Made by a program: the position numbers and the translations under genes. This document shows positions 50,601-60,141 of a stretch of 64,000 nucleotides of DNA, piece by piece. The DNA comes from Pseudocolwellia agarivorans (GTDB taxonomy: Bacteria > Pseudomonadota > Gammaproteobacteria > Enterobacterales > Alteromonadaceae): assembly GCF_002000085.1 (NCBI RefSeq), contig NZ_MUZU01000008.1:173720-237719 (forward strand), written 5' to 3'. Numbering within the stretch: position 1 is the first letter of the stretch; each line of letters begins with the position of its first letter. The notes beneath the pieces are model-generated. The model did no database searches. It was not told where the DNA came from and saw nothing but the letters and a program-made list of their open reading frames with translations.

Positions 50601-52550
50601 TTAACGTATTAAATGTAAGAAATGTCTATGCTTGTGGTATTGATCAATTATATTGTCGATCACTGCCGTTTTCGACCACCCCATAATATCGTAATCTTGC
50701 CCACCTTCCACTAAGTGAACTTCAACACGATAGTAACTTTGTTCGTCGTCATCATCTTCAGTAACAAAATCGGGTTGTGAATATTTTCGGGCGACAACAC
50801 GATATATAAACTCTTGTTCTTCACCGTGATCAACAATTAAACTCAAACCATTTTCATGTGAAATTTCCACATTAATATGGCTTTCTTGTAGCTCTTTAGT
50901 CACTAACTCAAACGCTGGCAATACGGTTTGGTTAATAAACTTATTGGCATTAGCTTTATTTGGAAAATCAACAATATTTTTTAATCGCATTCGCCAATTA
51001 TCATCACCTCCGCCACTAGAGTGAGGCAGCGTTGTTACCAGTTGGCTGTCTTGCTTAAAAGCTTCCACCCTCAACGCTTTAATCAAACCTATAATGGCAA
51101 GTATTAATACAATAGCAAAAGGTAAAGCGCTCGCGATTGTCATGGTTTGCAGTGCATTCAGGCCACCTACTAATAATAATATAGCCGCAACCACTCCAAT
51201 CCCCACCGCCCAATAAACACGTTGCCATAATGGCGTATCGTTTTTACCGTATGAACACAGCATATCAACAACCATAGCGCCAGAATCACATGACGTGACA
51301 AAAAATATCACGATCATTAACACACTAAGAAAAGACAATACTGAGGTAAAAGGGAAGTTTTCAAGAAAAACAAATAACGCAACCGAAGAGTCTTTACTGA
51401 CCATATCACCTAAAGCGACAACGCCTTGGTTATACACTAGATCAATAGCGCTATTTCCAAAAATAGTCATCCATAATAAGGTAAACAATGTGGGTATAAA
51501 CATAACCCCTAAAATAAATTCTCGAATCGTACGGCCGCGAGATATTCTGGCAATAAATAATCCTACAAAAGGCGCCCATGCAAGCCACCAGCCCCAATAA
51601 AATATTGTCCAGCCACCTATCCAATTGGTTTTCTTGTAAGCAAAAAGGTTGAAAGTGTTATGTACAATATCCGATAAATAATCGCCCACATTTTGTAAAT
51701 AAGCTTGTAATAAAAATACCGTAGGACCTAATACAAAAATAAGTACTAACAAACCTACAGCTAAAGCCATGTTAGTTTCAGAGAGTATTTTAATACCTTT
51801 ATCTAACCCTGTAGCAACCGAGGCCACCGCAAGTGTAGTGATGACACACATAATAATAATTTGATTAGTTACTGAAACATCAATATCAAACAAATAACTA
51901 AAACCCGCATTCACTTGTGACGCACCTAAACCAAGCGAAGTTGCAACACCAAATACCGTACTTACTACAGCAAAAACATCCACTAAATGACCTGGCCACT
52001 GATAAATTCGTTCACCTATTAATGGGTATAACGCTGAGCGTAAAGTTAAAGGTAAATTATGGCGATAACTAAAGTAGGCTAATACAAGAGCAACAATGGT
52101 ATATATAGCCCAAGCATGAAGGCCCCAATGGAAAAAGGTCATTTTCATAGCTTCTTGAACAGCTTCAACCGTACCCGCTTCAGCCGTAGGTGGAGACAAA
52201 AAGTGCATCAAGGGTTCAGCGACCCCAAAAAACATTAAACCTATTCCCATACCTGCTGCAAACAGCATAGAAAGCCAAGTAACTAGTGAATAATCAGGTA
52301 ATGAATGATCTGGCCCTAACCGGATATCACCATAACGAGAAAAACCTAAAAAAATCACAAAAAAGAAAATAAAGGCCACAGTAAAAACATAAAACCAGCT
52401 GCCATTATCAACAATACTCGTTTGCATAAGGGCAAATAAGTTTTGTGCTTCTTTAGGTAATGCAACGGTATAAAGCAAAAGTGCAATAATAATGAATGAG
52501 GCACTAAAAAATACCTTTTTATTTAGTTGGCTCTTAACAGATGTTGACAA
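50601..52550 (-). CDS. BCCT-family choline/betaine transporter (BetT-like)
   Basis: 649 residues, 12 transmembrane segments. Signature FYWGWWLAWAPFVGLFIARISRGR, with GMGIGLMFFGVAEPLMHF in an early helix. A C-terminal cytoplasmic extension of about 140 residues, as in BetT-type choline transporters, may sense osmolarity. Imports a quaternary amine (choline, betaine or similar) with H+ or Na+. Divergent from a TonB receptor. No bet catabolic genes are next to it. Confidence 0.9.
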   Translation of the reverse strand: MSTSVKSQLNKKVFFSASFIIIALLLYTVALPKEAQNLFALMQTSIVDNGSWFYVFTVAFIFFFVIFLGFSRYGDIRLGPDHSLPDYSLVTWLSMLFAAGMGIGLMFFGVAEPLMHFLSPPTAEAGTVEAVQEAMKMTFFHWGLHAWAIYTIVALVLAYFSYRHNLPLTLRSALYPLIGERIYQWPGHLVDVFAVVSTVFGVATSLGLGASQVNAGFSYLFDIDVSVTNQIIIMCVITTLAVASVATGLDKGIKILSETNMALAVGLLVLIFVLGPTVFLLQAYLQNVGDYLSDIVHNTFNLFAYKKTNWIGGWTIFYWGWWLAWAPFVGLFIARISRGRTIREFILGVMFIPTLFTLLWMTIFGNSAIDLVYNQGVVALGDMVSKDSSVALFVFLENFPFTSVLSFLSVLMIVIFFVTSCDSGAMVVDMLCSYGKNDTPLWQRVYWAVGIGVVAAILLLVGGLNALQTMTIASALPFAIVLILAIIGLIKALRVEAFKQDSQLVTTLPHSSGGGDDNWRMRLKNIVDFPNKANANKFINQTVLPAFELVTKELQESHINVEISHENGLSLIVDHGEEQEFIYRVVARKYSQPDFVTEDDDDEQSYYRVEVHLVEGGQDYDIMGWSKTAVIDNIIDQYHKHRHFLHLIR

Positions 52551-52789
52551 TACTTACCCCTAAATTTAATTTGCATTGATATCATATTGATTAATACTAA
52601 GCTGTAAATAATAGCACATATAGCAAGCCCTAAAAATACAGAAAACCATAAAAACAAGGTAAAAATGTCAATAATATATACTTATCAAAAATAAATTATT
52701 ACATGTTAAGCTATAATAGAGCACAAATATAATTAGTACTCTAATCATATCAGCTCAAAACATCATAAAAACATTAAGGGATAATCAAT

Positions 52790-55477
52790 ATGAAACTTAC
52801 TAAGCTGCATTGCGCTGTCTTAACTGCTTTAGCAGCATCAGGTAATATCTATGCAGAAGAAGCAAAAAAACAACCCAAAGCACAAATAGAGACAATTGAA
52901 GTTACTGCCACAAAACGCTCTGAATCTATTCAAGCCGTTCCTGTTACCGTGACCGCATTAACGGGAGATAGCTTAGAAAAATTAGGTGTGGCTAACTTTG
53001 ACGAATACGTAGAGTTTTTACCTAATGTAATTTTTCAGGGCACAGGCCCTGGACAAAACGAAATATACATTCGTGGTGCAGCAACATCGCAAACCAATAT
53101 TGCCGTTTCTTCGGTTCAAGCCTTACAGCCTTCTGTCGCTTTTTATTTAGATGAGCAACCCGTTTCAATGCAAGGGCGTAACTTAGATGTTTACGCCACC
53201 GATGTTCAGCGAGTAGAAGTTTTACCGGGGCCACAAGGCACACTTTTTGGTGCAAGTTCTCAATCAGGCACAGTACGTTTAATTACCAACAAACCTACTC
53301 ATGACGGTTTTGCTGCGGGTTTTGATACAGGCGTTAGCTCTACTAAAGGTGGCGATATGAGCAACTCGGTTGAAGCATATTTTAATATGTCTTTAAGCGA
53401 CTCCGTTGCAGTACGTGTTGCCGCTTATAATGATCACCAAGGTGGTTGGATCGACAACATTTTAAATGTACCTGGCCAAGGTGGATATGAAGGCAGTGCT
53501 GTTGTTATCAGTAGAATTTCAGGCGGCGCTTTAGCTGATCCAGAAAACACCCCCGTAACAGCCCCAAAAAATGACGCTTTAGTTGAAGATAACTTCAATA
53601 CAGCAAATTATGCAGGCGCACGCTTTGGTTTATCGTATTTAATTAATAATGAATGGGAACTACTTGTTCAGCATACTCAACAATCTTTAGATACTGAAGG
53701 TGTGTTTGCTTACGATCCAAACCTTGAAGGTGAAACGTCAACCAATCGCTTTATTCCAGAAAATAACAATGATGATTTTGGTTTAACTACCTGGACATTA
53801 GAAGGTCGTCTTGACCATCTTGATATTGTTTACACTGGCGGCTATTTAGATAGAGACATCAACTCAACTATCGATTACACCGGCTACACTAACGGTGGTT
53901 CATTTTCGGCATATTATGTGTGTAATTATGCTGGCGTACCTGCAGGCGAACAATCATGTGCTGATCCAACTAAATTCTATAAAGAACAAACAAGCACATC
54001 GCGAACGACTCATGAGCTGCGTTTAAATACTTCAGCTGAAAACCGCTGGAGACTTACTGCGGGTGTTTTTTACGACTCACAAGAATTATCAACCGTTGGC
54101 CAATTTAATATTGCCAATACCAGCCTAGACGGTGCTTACGATTTTACTAATTTACAAACAAAGCTTAAAGGTAATGACGGTATAAACAGTGACGGTTTTA
54201 ATACACCTTTCTCATCTGAAATTAGCTTTGTAAATGATGTTACTCATACAATAGACCAAGTAGCAGTATTTGGTCAGTTAGAGTTTGATATAACAGACAC
54301 GGTTACAGCCGGTTTAGGTGCACGATGGTACCAAATTGAAGATTCATTTAAAGGGGCAACCTCAACGGTTGATGTAAGCAGTCGATTAAAAGCCTTTGGT
54401 GATGGTAGCGACGCGGCATTAACAGAATACTTTGCAACCACCACAACATCAGCAAGCGAAGTAGCAGCCATTAAAGCAGCGGTTGCTAATGGTCAATTAG
54501 AAACTGACCTACTTGATGCTGATGGTACGTTAACGGTAGACGATATCATTATTAAAGCCTCAATTGATTGGAAAGTATCAAACGATGTAATGATTTTTGC
54601 ATCATACTCTGAAGGCTTTAGACCTCCAGTTACCAACCGTGTAGGTGGCGGCAAAGCTAAAAATCCAGAAGGAGCTTTTGAAAAATTTCACATTCCGGTT
54701 TATTCAACAACAGATAGTTTAGATAATTATGAGTTAGGTTTTAAATCAACCTTATTCGACCAAGCCTTACGATTTAACGCAACGGCCTATTATTCAAAAA
54801 TATCTGATTTACAAACATCACGATACGACCCAACCAATATCAGCTTTTTGGTATTTACTGATAACGTAGGCGATGCTGAAATTAAAGGGATTGACGGTGA
54901 CTTTAGCTGGGTAGCAAGTGATAACTTAATTATATCGGGTGCATTTAGTGTTATTGATACCGAGTTAACTTCAGTAAATGATGAACTTGCAGGTATTGCG
55001 CCAGCAGTAGGTAGCAGATTACCTTACTCCGCTGAGTTTTCAGGTAACTTACAAGCACAGTACTTTTACCCACTAAAAGGCGACTTAACAGGTTATGTTA
55101 ACGGTTCAATTAATTATACCGGCGAACGCTTAGCCAGCATGACAATGGACGCCTATGTAAACGAGGACGCCACGCGAGAAATTTACGGCACAGGTTCTGG
55201 CTTAAAGATTGAAAAAGAAGCCGATGTTTATGCTGGTGTTAATTACAAAGACAGCAATGGTAACACTTTTGCTGGTGGTCGTTACATACAAGAAAGCTAC
55301 GTATTAGCCAACTTAAGCTTTGGTGTAACCAACGACGAATGGAAAGCAGAGCTCTTTATCGATAACGTAACAGATGAACATGCTACGTTATATATTGATA
55401 CACAGCAGTTTACGCCAAAAGTGCTATCAAATAGACCTCGTACCATCGGCTTTAGATTTTCTTACGATTTTTATTAA
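52790..55477 (+). CDS. TonB-dependent receptor, paired with TPR-sulfotransferase
   Basis: 895 residues. Signal peptide ends ...ASGNIYAEE. TonB-box-like IETIEVTATKRSESIQ, plug with VPVTVTALTGDSLEKLGVAN and IYIRGAAT, VEVLPGPQGTLFGASSQSGT, and a barrel ending RFSYDFY. This is the iron-complex-like receptor type (ATKR...QxVPxxVTA) whose substrates are diverse. The next gene is a TPR-sulfotransferase, a recurrent pairing in marine and sphingomonad genomes. The ligand is unknown. AAGGGATAA precedes the ATG. Confidence 0.9.
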   Translation: MKLTKLHCAVLTALAASGNIYAEEAKKQPKAQIETIEVTATKRSESIQAVPVTVTALTGDSLEKLGVANFDEYVEFLPNVIFQGTGPGQNEIYIRGAATSQTNIAVSSVQALQPSVAFYLDEQPVSMQGRNLDVYATDVQRVEVLPGPQGTLFGASSQSGTVRLITNKPTHDGFAAGFDTGVSSTKGGDMSNSVEAYFNMSLSDSVAVRVAAYNDHQGGWIDNILNVPGQGGYEGSAVVISRISGGALADPENTPVTAPKNDALVEDNFNTANYAGARFGLSYLINNEWELLVQHTQQSLDTEGVFAYDPNLEGETSTNRFIPENNNDDFGLTTWTLEGRLDHLDIVYTGGYLDRDINSTIDYTGYTNGGSFSAYYVCNYAGVPAGEQSCADPTKFYKEQTSTSRTTHELRLNTSAENRWRLTAGVFYDSQELSTVGQFNIANTSLDGAYDFTNLQTKLKGNDGINSDGFNTPFSSEISFVNDVTHTIDQVAVFGQLEFDITDTVTAGLGARWYQIEDSFKGATSTVDVSSRLKAFGDGSDAALTEYFATTTTSASEVAAIKAAVANGQLETDLLDADGTLTVDDIIIKASIDWKVSNDVMIFASYSEGFRPPVTNRVGGGKAKNPEGAFEKFHIPVYSTTDSLDNYELGFKSTLFDQALRFNATAYYSKISDLQTSRYDPTNISFLVFTDNVGDAEIKGIDGDFSWVASDNLIISGAFSVIDTELTSVNDELAGIAPAVGSRLPYSAEFSGNLQAQYFYPLKGDLTGYVNGSINYTGERLASMTMDAYVNEDATREIYGTGSGLKIEKEADVYAGVNYKDSNGNTFAGGRYIQESYVLANLSFGVTNDEWKAELFIDNVTDEHATLYIDTQQFTPKVLSNRPRTIGFRFSYDFY

Positions 55478-55506
55478 ATCTTAGAAAGTTTGTTAAGTTA
55501 AAAATT

Positions 55507-55537
55507 GCCGCTTGATCTACTTATCAAGCGGCTTTTT
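55507..55537 (+). terminator. Rho-independent terminator after the TonB receptor
   Basis: GCCGCTTGAT (55507-55516) / ATCAAGCGGC (55523-55532) with a 6-base loop, then five T residues. Confidence 0.9.
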
Positions 55538-55612
55538 ATTACTAAAATAAGTTATAACAAGTAAAATAAACAAAGTATTTCATTATTCATTATATTTCGT
55601 GGAGTTAAATCG

Positions 55613-57607
55613 TTGAACAACACATCACCTCTCTCATTTGAAGCGCAGTTAAAATCAATTCAACAGTTAATTCAAACCGCAAAATTTAATGATGCCATCA
55701 AACAAAGTAAACAATTGCTTGAACAAACCTCTAATCAGGAAGAACAAGCTGAACTGTGGTATTTACTCGCTGTAGCTCAACGTTATAGTAAAGATTATTC
55801 CAACGCCTTAATCAGTATTACTGAATTACTAAAGTGCAACAACACACACAGCAGAGCGCACCAAGAGCAAGGCTATAATCAGCTCGCATTAAATCATTCT
55901 GAACAAGCAAAAAATTCATTTGAAAAAGCCGTAGAACTTAACCCGAGCTTAGTCGCTAGTTGGCAAGAATTAATTGAAATTTATCGGGATATAAATCAGC
56001 CACAAAATATACAAAAAGCAGCTAATCATTTAGCTAAGTTAAAAAGCTTGCCGCCAGCGCTACTAGCAGTAACCGAGTTTATGCATGAAGGTAAACTCCT
56101 AAAAGCAGAACAAGTTTGCCGACATTTTTTACAAAATAACAAACATCATGTAGATGGTATGTGTATGCTGGCTGAAATAGGCATTGAACTTAAAATATAC
56201 GACGATGCCGAGTTCCTCCTCGCTAGTGCGATTGAATTAGCGCCGACTCATATTAACGCTAGATCTCAATACCTCAATTTACTTATTCGTTTAGGTAAAT
56301 ACAAATTGGCGGAACAGCAAGCGAATACCTTACTTGCAGAGCAGCCAGATAACTTAAGTTATAACATTGCTAAAGCAAGTGTTTTAACGGGTTTAGGGGA
56401 AATAGAAGAAGCCATCGCCTTATTTGAAAAAATTATAAATAAAGACGATAAAATTGCTGGCTTACATTTACAACTAGGCCATGCACTTAAAGCCAAAGGC
56501 GATATTAAAAAAGCAGTGCAATCTTACCAAAAAGCTTATCAAATTAACCCCGATTACGGCGATGCTTATTGGAGTTTAGCCAATACTAAAACCTATCGTT
56601 TTAGTGATGAAGAAATTGCGAAAATGCAGGCTAAACGGGAAGATGAAAGTTTAGCAATAATCGATAAAGTACAATTGCATTTTGCCACAGCTAAAGCCTT
56701 TGAAGACAAAAAAGAATTCCCACAGGCATTTCAAGCTTACCTGCAAGGCAACCAATTACAACGAGCCAACAACGGCTTCGACATCAATAAAATTGAACAA
56801 CAAGTAGATGAACAAATTAAATATTGCACTGCTGAGCTTTTTGAAAAATATGCTCATATAGGGTTCGAAGCACCCGACCCTATTTTTATTGTAGGTTTAC
56901 CTCGTGCAGGCTCTACCTTACTTGAACAAATATTAGCATCGCATAGCCAAGTAGACGGTACCATGGAGCTACATAATATTTTAGGCTTAGCCTCTCGTTT
57001 ACGTGGTCGTGTCCAAATTAAAGACAATCAAGAAAGTCCATACCCTAAAAATTTACACGAAATAAACACTGATTACTTTAAACGTTTCGGCCAACAGTTT
57101 ATTGATGAAACACGTGTGTACCGAGATAACGCGCCGTTCTTTATCGATAAAATGCCTAATAACTTTCTCCATTTAGGCCTGATCAAACTGATTTTACCTA
57201 ATGCAAAAATTATTGACGCCAGACGATCACCAATGGCTTGTTGTTTTAGTGGTTTTAAACAGTTATTTGCCGAGGGGCAAGATTTTAGCTACAGCCTTGA
57301 AGATATAGGTCGTTACTATCAAGCGTATTTAAAATTAATGGCACATTGGAAACAAGTACTACCCAACTTTATTTTAACGATAAATCATGAAGATGTAGTC
57401 GAAGACTTAGATAAAGAAGTTCACAGAATGCTTGATTTTTGTGGTTTAGCATTTGAGCAATCCTGTATCGATTTTCATAAAACTAAACGCGCAATTAAAA
57501 CCCCTAGTTCAGAGCAAGTTCGCCAACCTATTTATAAAAGTGCAACAGAACAATGGCGCTACTTTGAAGAATATTTAACGCCTTTGAAAAAAGTACTCAA
57601 TGTATAA
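55613..57607 (+). CDS. TPR-repeat sulfotransferase-family protein
   Basis: 664 residues from TTG at 55613, supported by GGAG 8 bases upstream. Residues about 10-350 are tandem tetratricopeptide repeats (e.g. LHLQLGHALKAKGDIKKAVQ). From about 420 a sulfotransferase domain begins with the PAPS 5'-phosphosulfate loop DPIFIVGLPRAGSTLLEQIL and continues to RRSPMACCFSGFKQ, the 3'-phosphate region. It would transfer sulfate from PAPS to an unknown acceptor, probably in the cytoplasm. Despite the terminator before it, its pairing with the upstream receptor recurs elsewhere. Confidence 0.85.
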   Translation: MNNTSPLSFEAQLKSIQQLIQTAKFNDAIKQSKQLLEQTSNQEEQAELWYLLAVAQRYSKDYSNALISITELLKCNNTHSRAHQEQGYNQLALNHSEQAKNSFEKAVELNPSLVASWQELIEIYRDINQPQNIQKAANHLAKLKSLPPALLAVTEFMHEGKLLKAEQVCRHFLQNNKHHVDGMCMLAEIGIELKIYDDAEFLLASAIELAPTHINARSQYLNLLIRLGKYKLAEQQANTLLAEQPDNLSYNIAKASVLTGLGEIEEAIALFEKIINKDDKIAGLHLQLGHALKAKGDIKKAVQSYQKAYQINPDYGDAYWSLANTKTYRFSDEEIAKMQAKREDESLAIIDKVQLHFATAKAFEDKKEFPQAFQAYLQGNQLQRANNGFDINKIEQQVDEQIKYCTAELFEKYAHIGFEAPDPIFIVGLPRAGSTLLEQILASHSQVDGTMELHNILGLASRLRGRVQIKDNQESPYPKNLHEINTDYFKRFGQQFIDETRVYRDNAPFFIDKMPNNFLHLGLIKLILPNAKIIDARRSPMACCFSGFKQLFAEGQDFSYSLEDIGRYYQAYLKLMAHWKQVLPNFILTINHEDVVEDLDKEVHRMLDFCGLAFEQSCIDFHKTKRAIKTPSSEQVRQPIYKSATEQWRYFEEYLTPLKKVLNV

Positions 57608-57633
57608 TACCAAGCGCTTATCGCGCTTGGTAT
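57607..57633 (+). terminator. Strong stem-loop at the end of the sulfotransferase gene
   Basis: ATACCAAGCGC (57607-57617) / GCGCTTGGTAT (57623-57633), perfect 11-base arms with a TTATC loop, beginning in the stop codon. It lacks a T run, so it may be an RNA-stabilising hairpin rather than an intrinsic terminator. Confidence 0.55.
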
Positions 57634-57829
57634 AACGAAACGGTTGTTATTTAATTAACTCATTACTTTAATGAATAAAACACTAACTCATCAATAAGAT
57701 AAGTATGATTTCACCTCTAAAATAGAGTAAACGTACAATATATAATCTAACTAAACCTTCATCTAAAACATGCAAAAAACAAGTTCTAGGTCTAGTATGA
57801 AAGTAACGTAACTACCTATCTTTTCTATC

Positions 57830-59917
57830 ATGAAGCCAAAAAATAATAGTAATTTATTAATAAAGAATACTGTTGTAAATGATCCGCTTCATCAACTCTT
57901 TGATGCAGTAGACGCAATTTCGGTACAAGGATACGACGAAGAAAGACGCGTTATCTATTGGAATATAGGTAGCCAATTACTTTATGGGTACTCTAAAAAA
58001 GAAGCTTTAGGCGCAAAAATAGAAGACCTTATTATTCCCAAATCATTATCCGACATTGTAATTAACGCACACAGAGACTGGGTACAACATGACATAGAAA
58101 TTCCCGCTTCAGAAATTACTCTTTGTAATAAAAATGGCGATGATGTAAATGTTTTTTCAAGCCATGTTATGTTCACTAATCAATATAATAAAAAGCAAAT
58201 GTATTGCATTGATATTAACTTAACTGATATCAGAGACGCTCAAGCAGAAGCCGACTTTAAAGACCATATGTTAGAAGCTGTGCTCGAAGCAACTCCAGAC
58301 TTGTTTTTCTTACTGGCAGAAAATGGCATCATTATCGATCATCATGCTACAAATAAAACAGATCTTTACATTTCACCAAAACAATTTATTGGCCAGTCTA
58401 TGGTTGATGTTTTACCTCATGATATTGGTCGTAAGTTTCAAACTCATATAAATAAAGTATTAAAAAAATCAGGTGTATCATGCTTCGAGTATGAACTAAC
58501 CATGCCTCATGGAGTATTTCATTTTGAAGCTAGAATCAGTCACTTACCCAAATATAAACAAATAGTCGCCATTATTCGAGATATAACAGAGCAGCACAAA
58601 ACGGCAGAAGTCATTCGCCAGCATGCCTATTTTGACACACTCACATTATTGCCTAATCGTTTTTTAGCCCTAGATCGATTGTCACAAATGATTATTGAAG
58701 CCGAAAGAGATACAGAAAAAACAGCGGTGCTTTTTCTTGACCTAGATGATTTTAAAAAAGTAAATGACTCATTAGGGCATGAAATAGGCGACAAACTCCT
58801 AATAGAGTCAGCTAATAGGCTCAAACAAACGATACGAAAAGAAGACACTGTTGGTCGTTTAGGGGGCGACGAATTCATTATATTACTACGAAGTTTAAGC
58901 GATAATGGCAATGCCTTAGCGGTTGCAGAAAATTTACTAAAAGTATTTAGGGATCCATTTCAAATTGATGGTCGAGAATTAATTCTCACCTTAAGTATTG
59001 GCATCGCTGTATATCCTGAAAATGGAGAATCAGCGTCTGATCTACTGCGCAATGCTGATACAGCGATGTATCAAGCCAAAGCTTTAGGGCGTAATTCGTA
59101 TTCGTTCTTTACTAAAGAAATGAATACCGTCATGTTACGTCGCTTCGAAATAGAAGAGCAAATGCATGGAGCATTAGAGCGCAATGAATTTGAAGTTTAC
59201 TATCAACCACAATTAAACGTAAAAAGTGGCACAATTATAGGCGCAGAAGCTTTGCTGCGTTGGCATAACCCCGCATTGGGTAATATTACTCCTGCCGAGT
59301 TTATTCCCATTGCAGAACATACCGGATTAATTGTTCCTATTGGGCAATATGTCGTAAAACAAGCCTTACACTTTTTAAGTCAATGGCAAGACACTGACCA
59401 ACAAATGTATACGATGGCAGTTAACTTATCTCCCCTTCAATTTAGAGATAAAAAACTACTTAGCTTTATTAAAAGCTGTATTAAAAATGCCAATGTTAAA
59501 GCTGAAAATTTTGAACTTGAAATTACCGAAGGCGTATTAATGACAGGCCAATCTTATATTGACCGAGCATTAACTGAACTGCATCAGCTAGGTATAAAAT
59601 TATCAATGGACGACTTTGGTACTGGGTATTCATCTTTAAGCTATTTACGGCAATATGCCTTTGATGTATTAAAAATAGATAAAACCTTTATTGATGGAAT
59701 AACACAAAATAAAGAAGACCGTGACTTAGTAAAAGCCACTATTGCAATGGCGCACAATTTAAATTTAATGGTAGTAGCTGAAGGCGTAGAAATAAATGAA
59801 CAGCTAACAATATTAAAGGCCTTACAATGTGACTACGTGCAAGGCTACTATTTTAGTAAACCAGTACCGGCTCAACAACTTCTAGCATTATCAGCTCACT
59901 ATAAATTACCTACCTAA
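57830..59917 (+). CDS. PAS-PAS-GGDEF-EAL cyclic-di-GMP signalling protein
   Basis: 695 residues, no membrane segment. Two PAS domains (about 20-130, 145-260), GGDEF domain with intact GGDEF (345-349; RLGGDEFIILL) and FDTLTLLPNR start, then EAL domain with E473-A-L (EALLRWHNP) and DDFGTGYSSL, ELEITEG. Both synthase and phosphodiesterase motifs look intact, so net activity cannot be predicted. The PAS domains probably sense a cytoplasmic cue. Confidence 0.93.
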   Translation: MKPKNNSNLLIKNTVVNDPLHQLFDAVDAISVQGYDEERRVIYWNIGSQLLYGYSKKEALGAKIEDLIIPKSLSDIVINAHRDWVQHDIEIPASEITLCNKNGDDVNVFSSHVMFTNQYNKKQMYCIDINLTDIRDAQAEADFKDHMLEAVLEATPDLFFLLAENGIIIDHHATNKTDLYISPKQFIGQSMVDVLPHDIGRKFQTHINKVLKKSGVSCFEYELTMPHGVFHFEARISHLPKYKQIVAIIRDITEQHKTAEVIRQHAYFDTLTLLPNRFLALDRLSQMIIEAERDTEKTAVLFLDLDDFKKVNDSLGHEIGDKLLIESANRLKQTIRKEDTVGRLGGDEFIILLRSLSDNGNALAVAENLLKVFRDPFQIDGRELILTLSIGIAVYPENGESASDLLRNADTAMYQAKALGRNSYSFFTKEMNTVMLRRFEIEEQMHGALERNEFEVYYQPQLNVKSGTIIGAEALLRWHNPALGNITPAEFIPIAEHTGLIVPIGQYVVKQALHFLSQWQDTDQQMYTMAVNLSPLQFRDKKLLSFIKSCIKNANVKAENFELEITEGVLMTGQSYIDRALTELHQLGIKLSMDDFGTGYSSLSYLRQYAFDVLKIDKTFIDGITQNKEDRDLVKATIAMAHNLNLMVVAEGVEINEQLTILKALQCDYVQGYYFSKPVPAQQLLALSAHYKLPT

Positions 59918-60078
59918 CATCACGGTATCAATCTCAGATTAACCATTTAATACACAAAAGTTTCTCATTTAAATCAAAAATCCCCCGTTACTCTTTCTCA
60001 TTAACCTTAAATCATTCGTCAGCTAACACCTCTTTTTACTGCAAAACATTTCTTCATTGATAAAAACGCCTTGCGAAG

Positions 60079-60124
60079 TGTTATGTTATAACATAACATT
60101 TATATGAATTGTTATATTATAACA
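60079..60124. promoter_or_regulatory. Two probable Zur boxes
   Basis: TGTTATGTTATAACATAACA (60079-60098), a perfect 20-base palindrome, and TGTTATATTATAACA (60110-60124), a perfect 15-base one. Both contain the GTTATAnnATAAC-like core of gammaproteobacterial Zur sites. They lie 18-63 bases before the receptor ATG, where a repressor would block transcription when zinc is sufficient. Confidence 0.8.
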
Positions 60125-60141
60125 CTTATAAACGAGGAATC

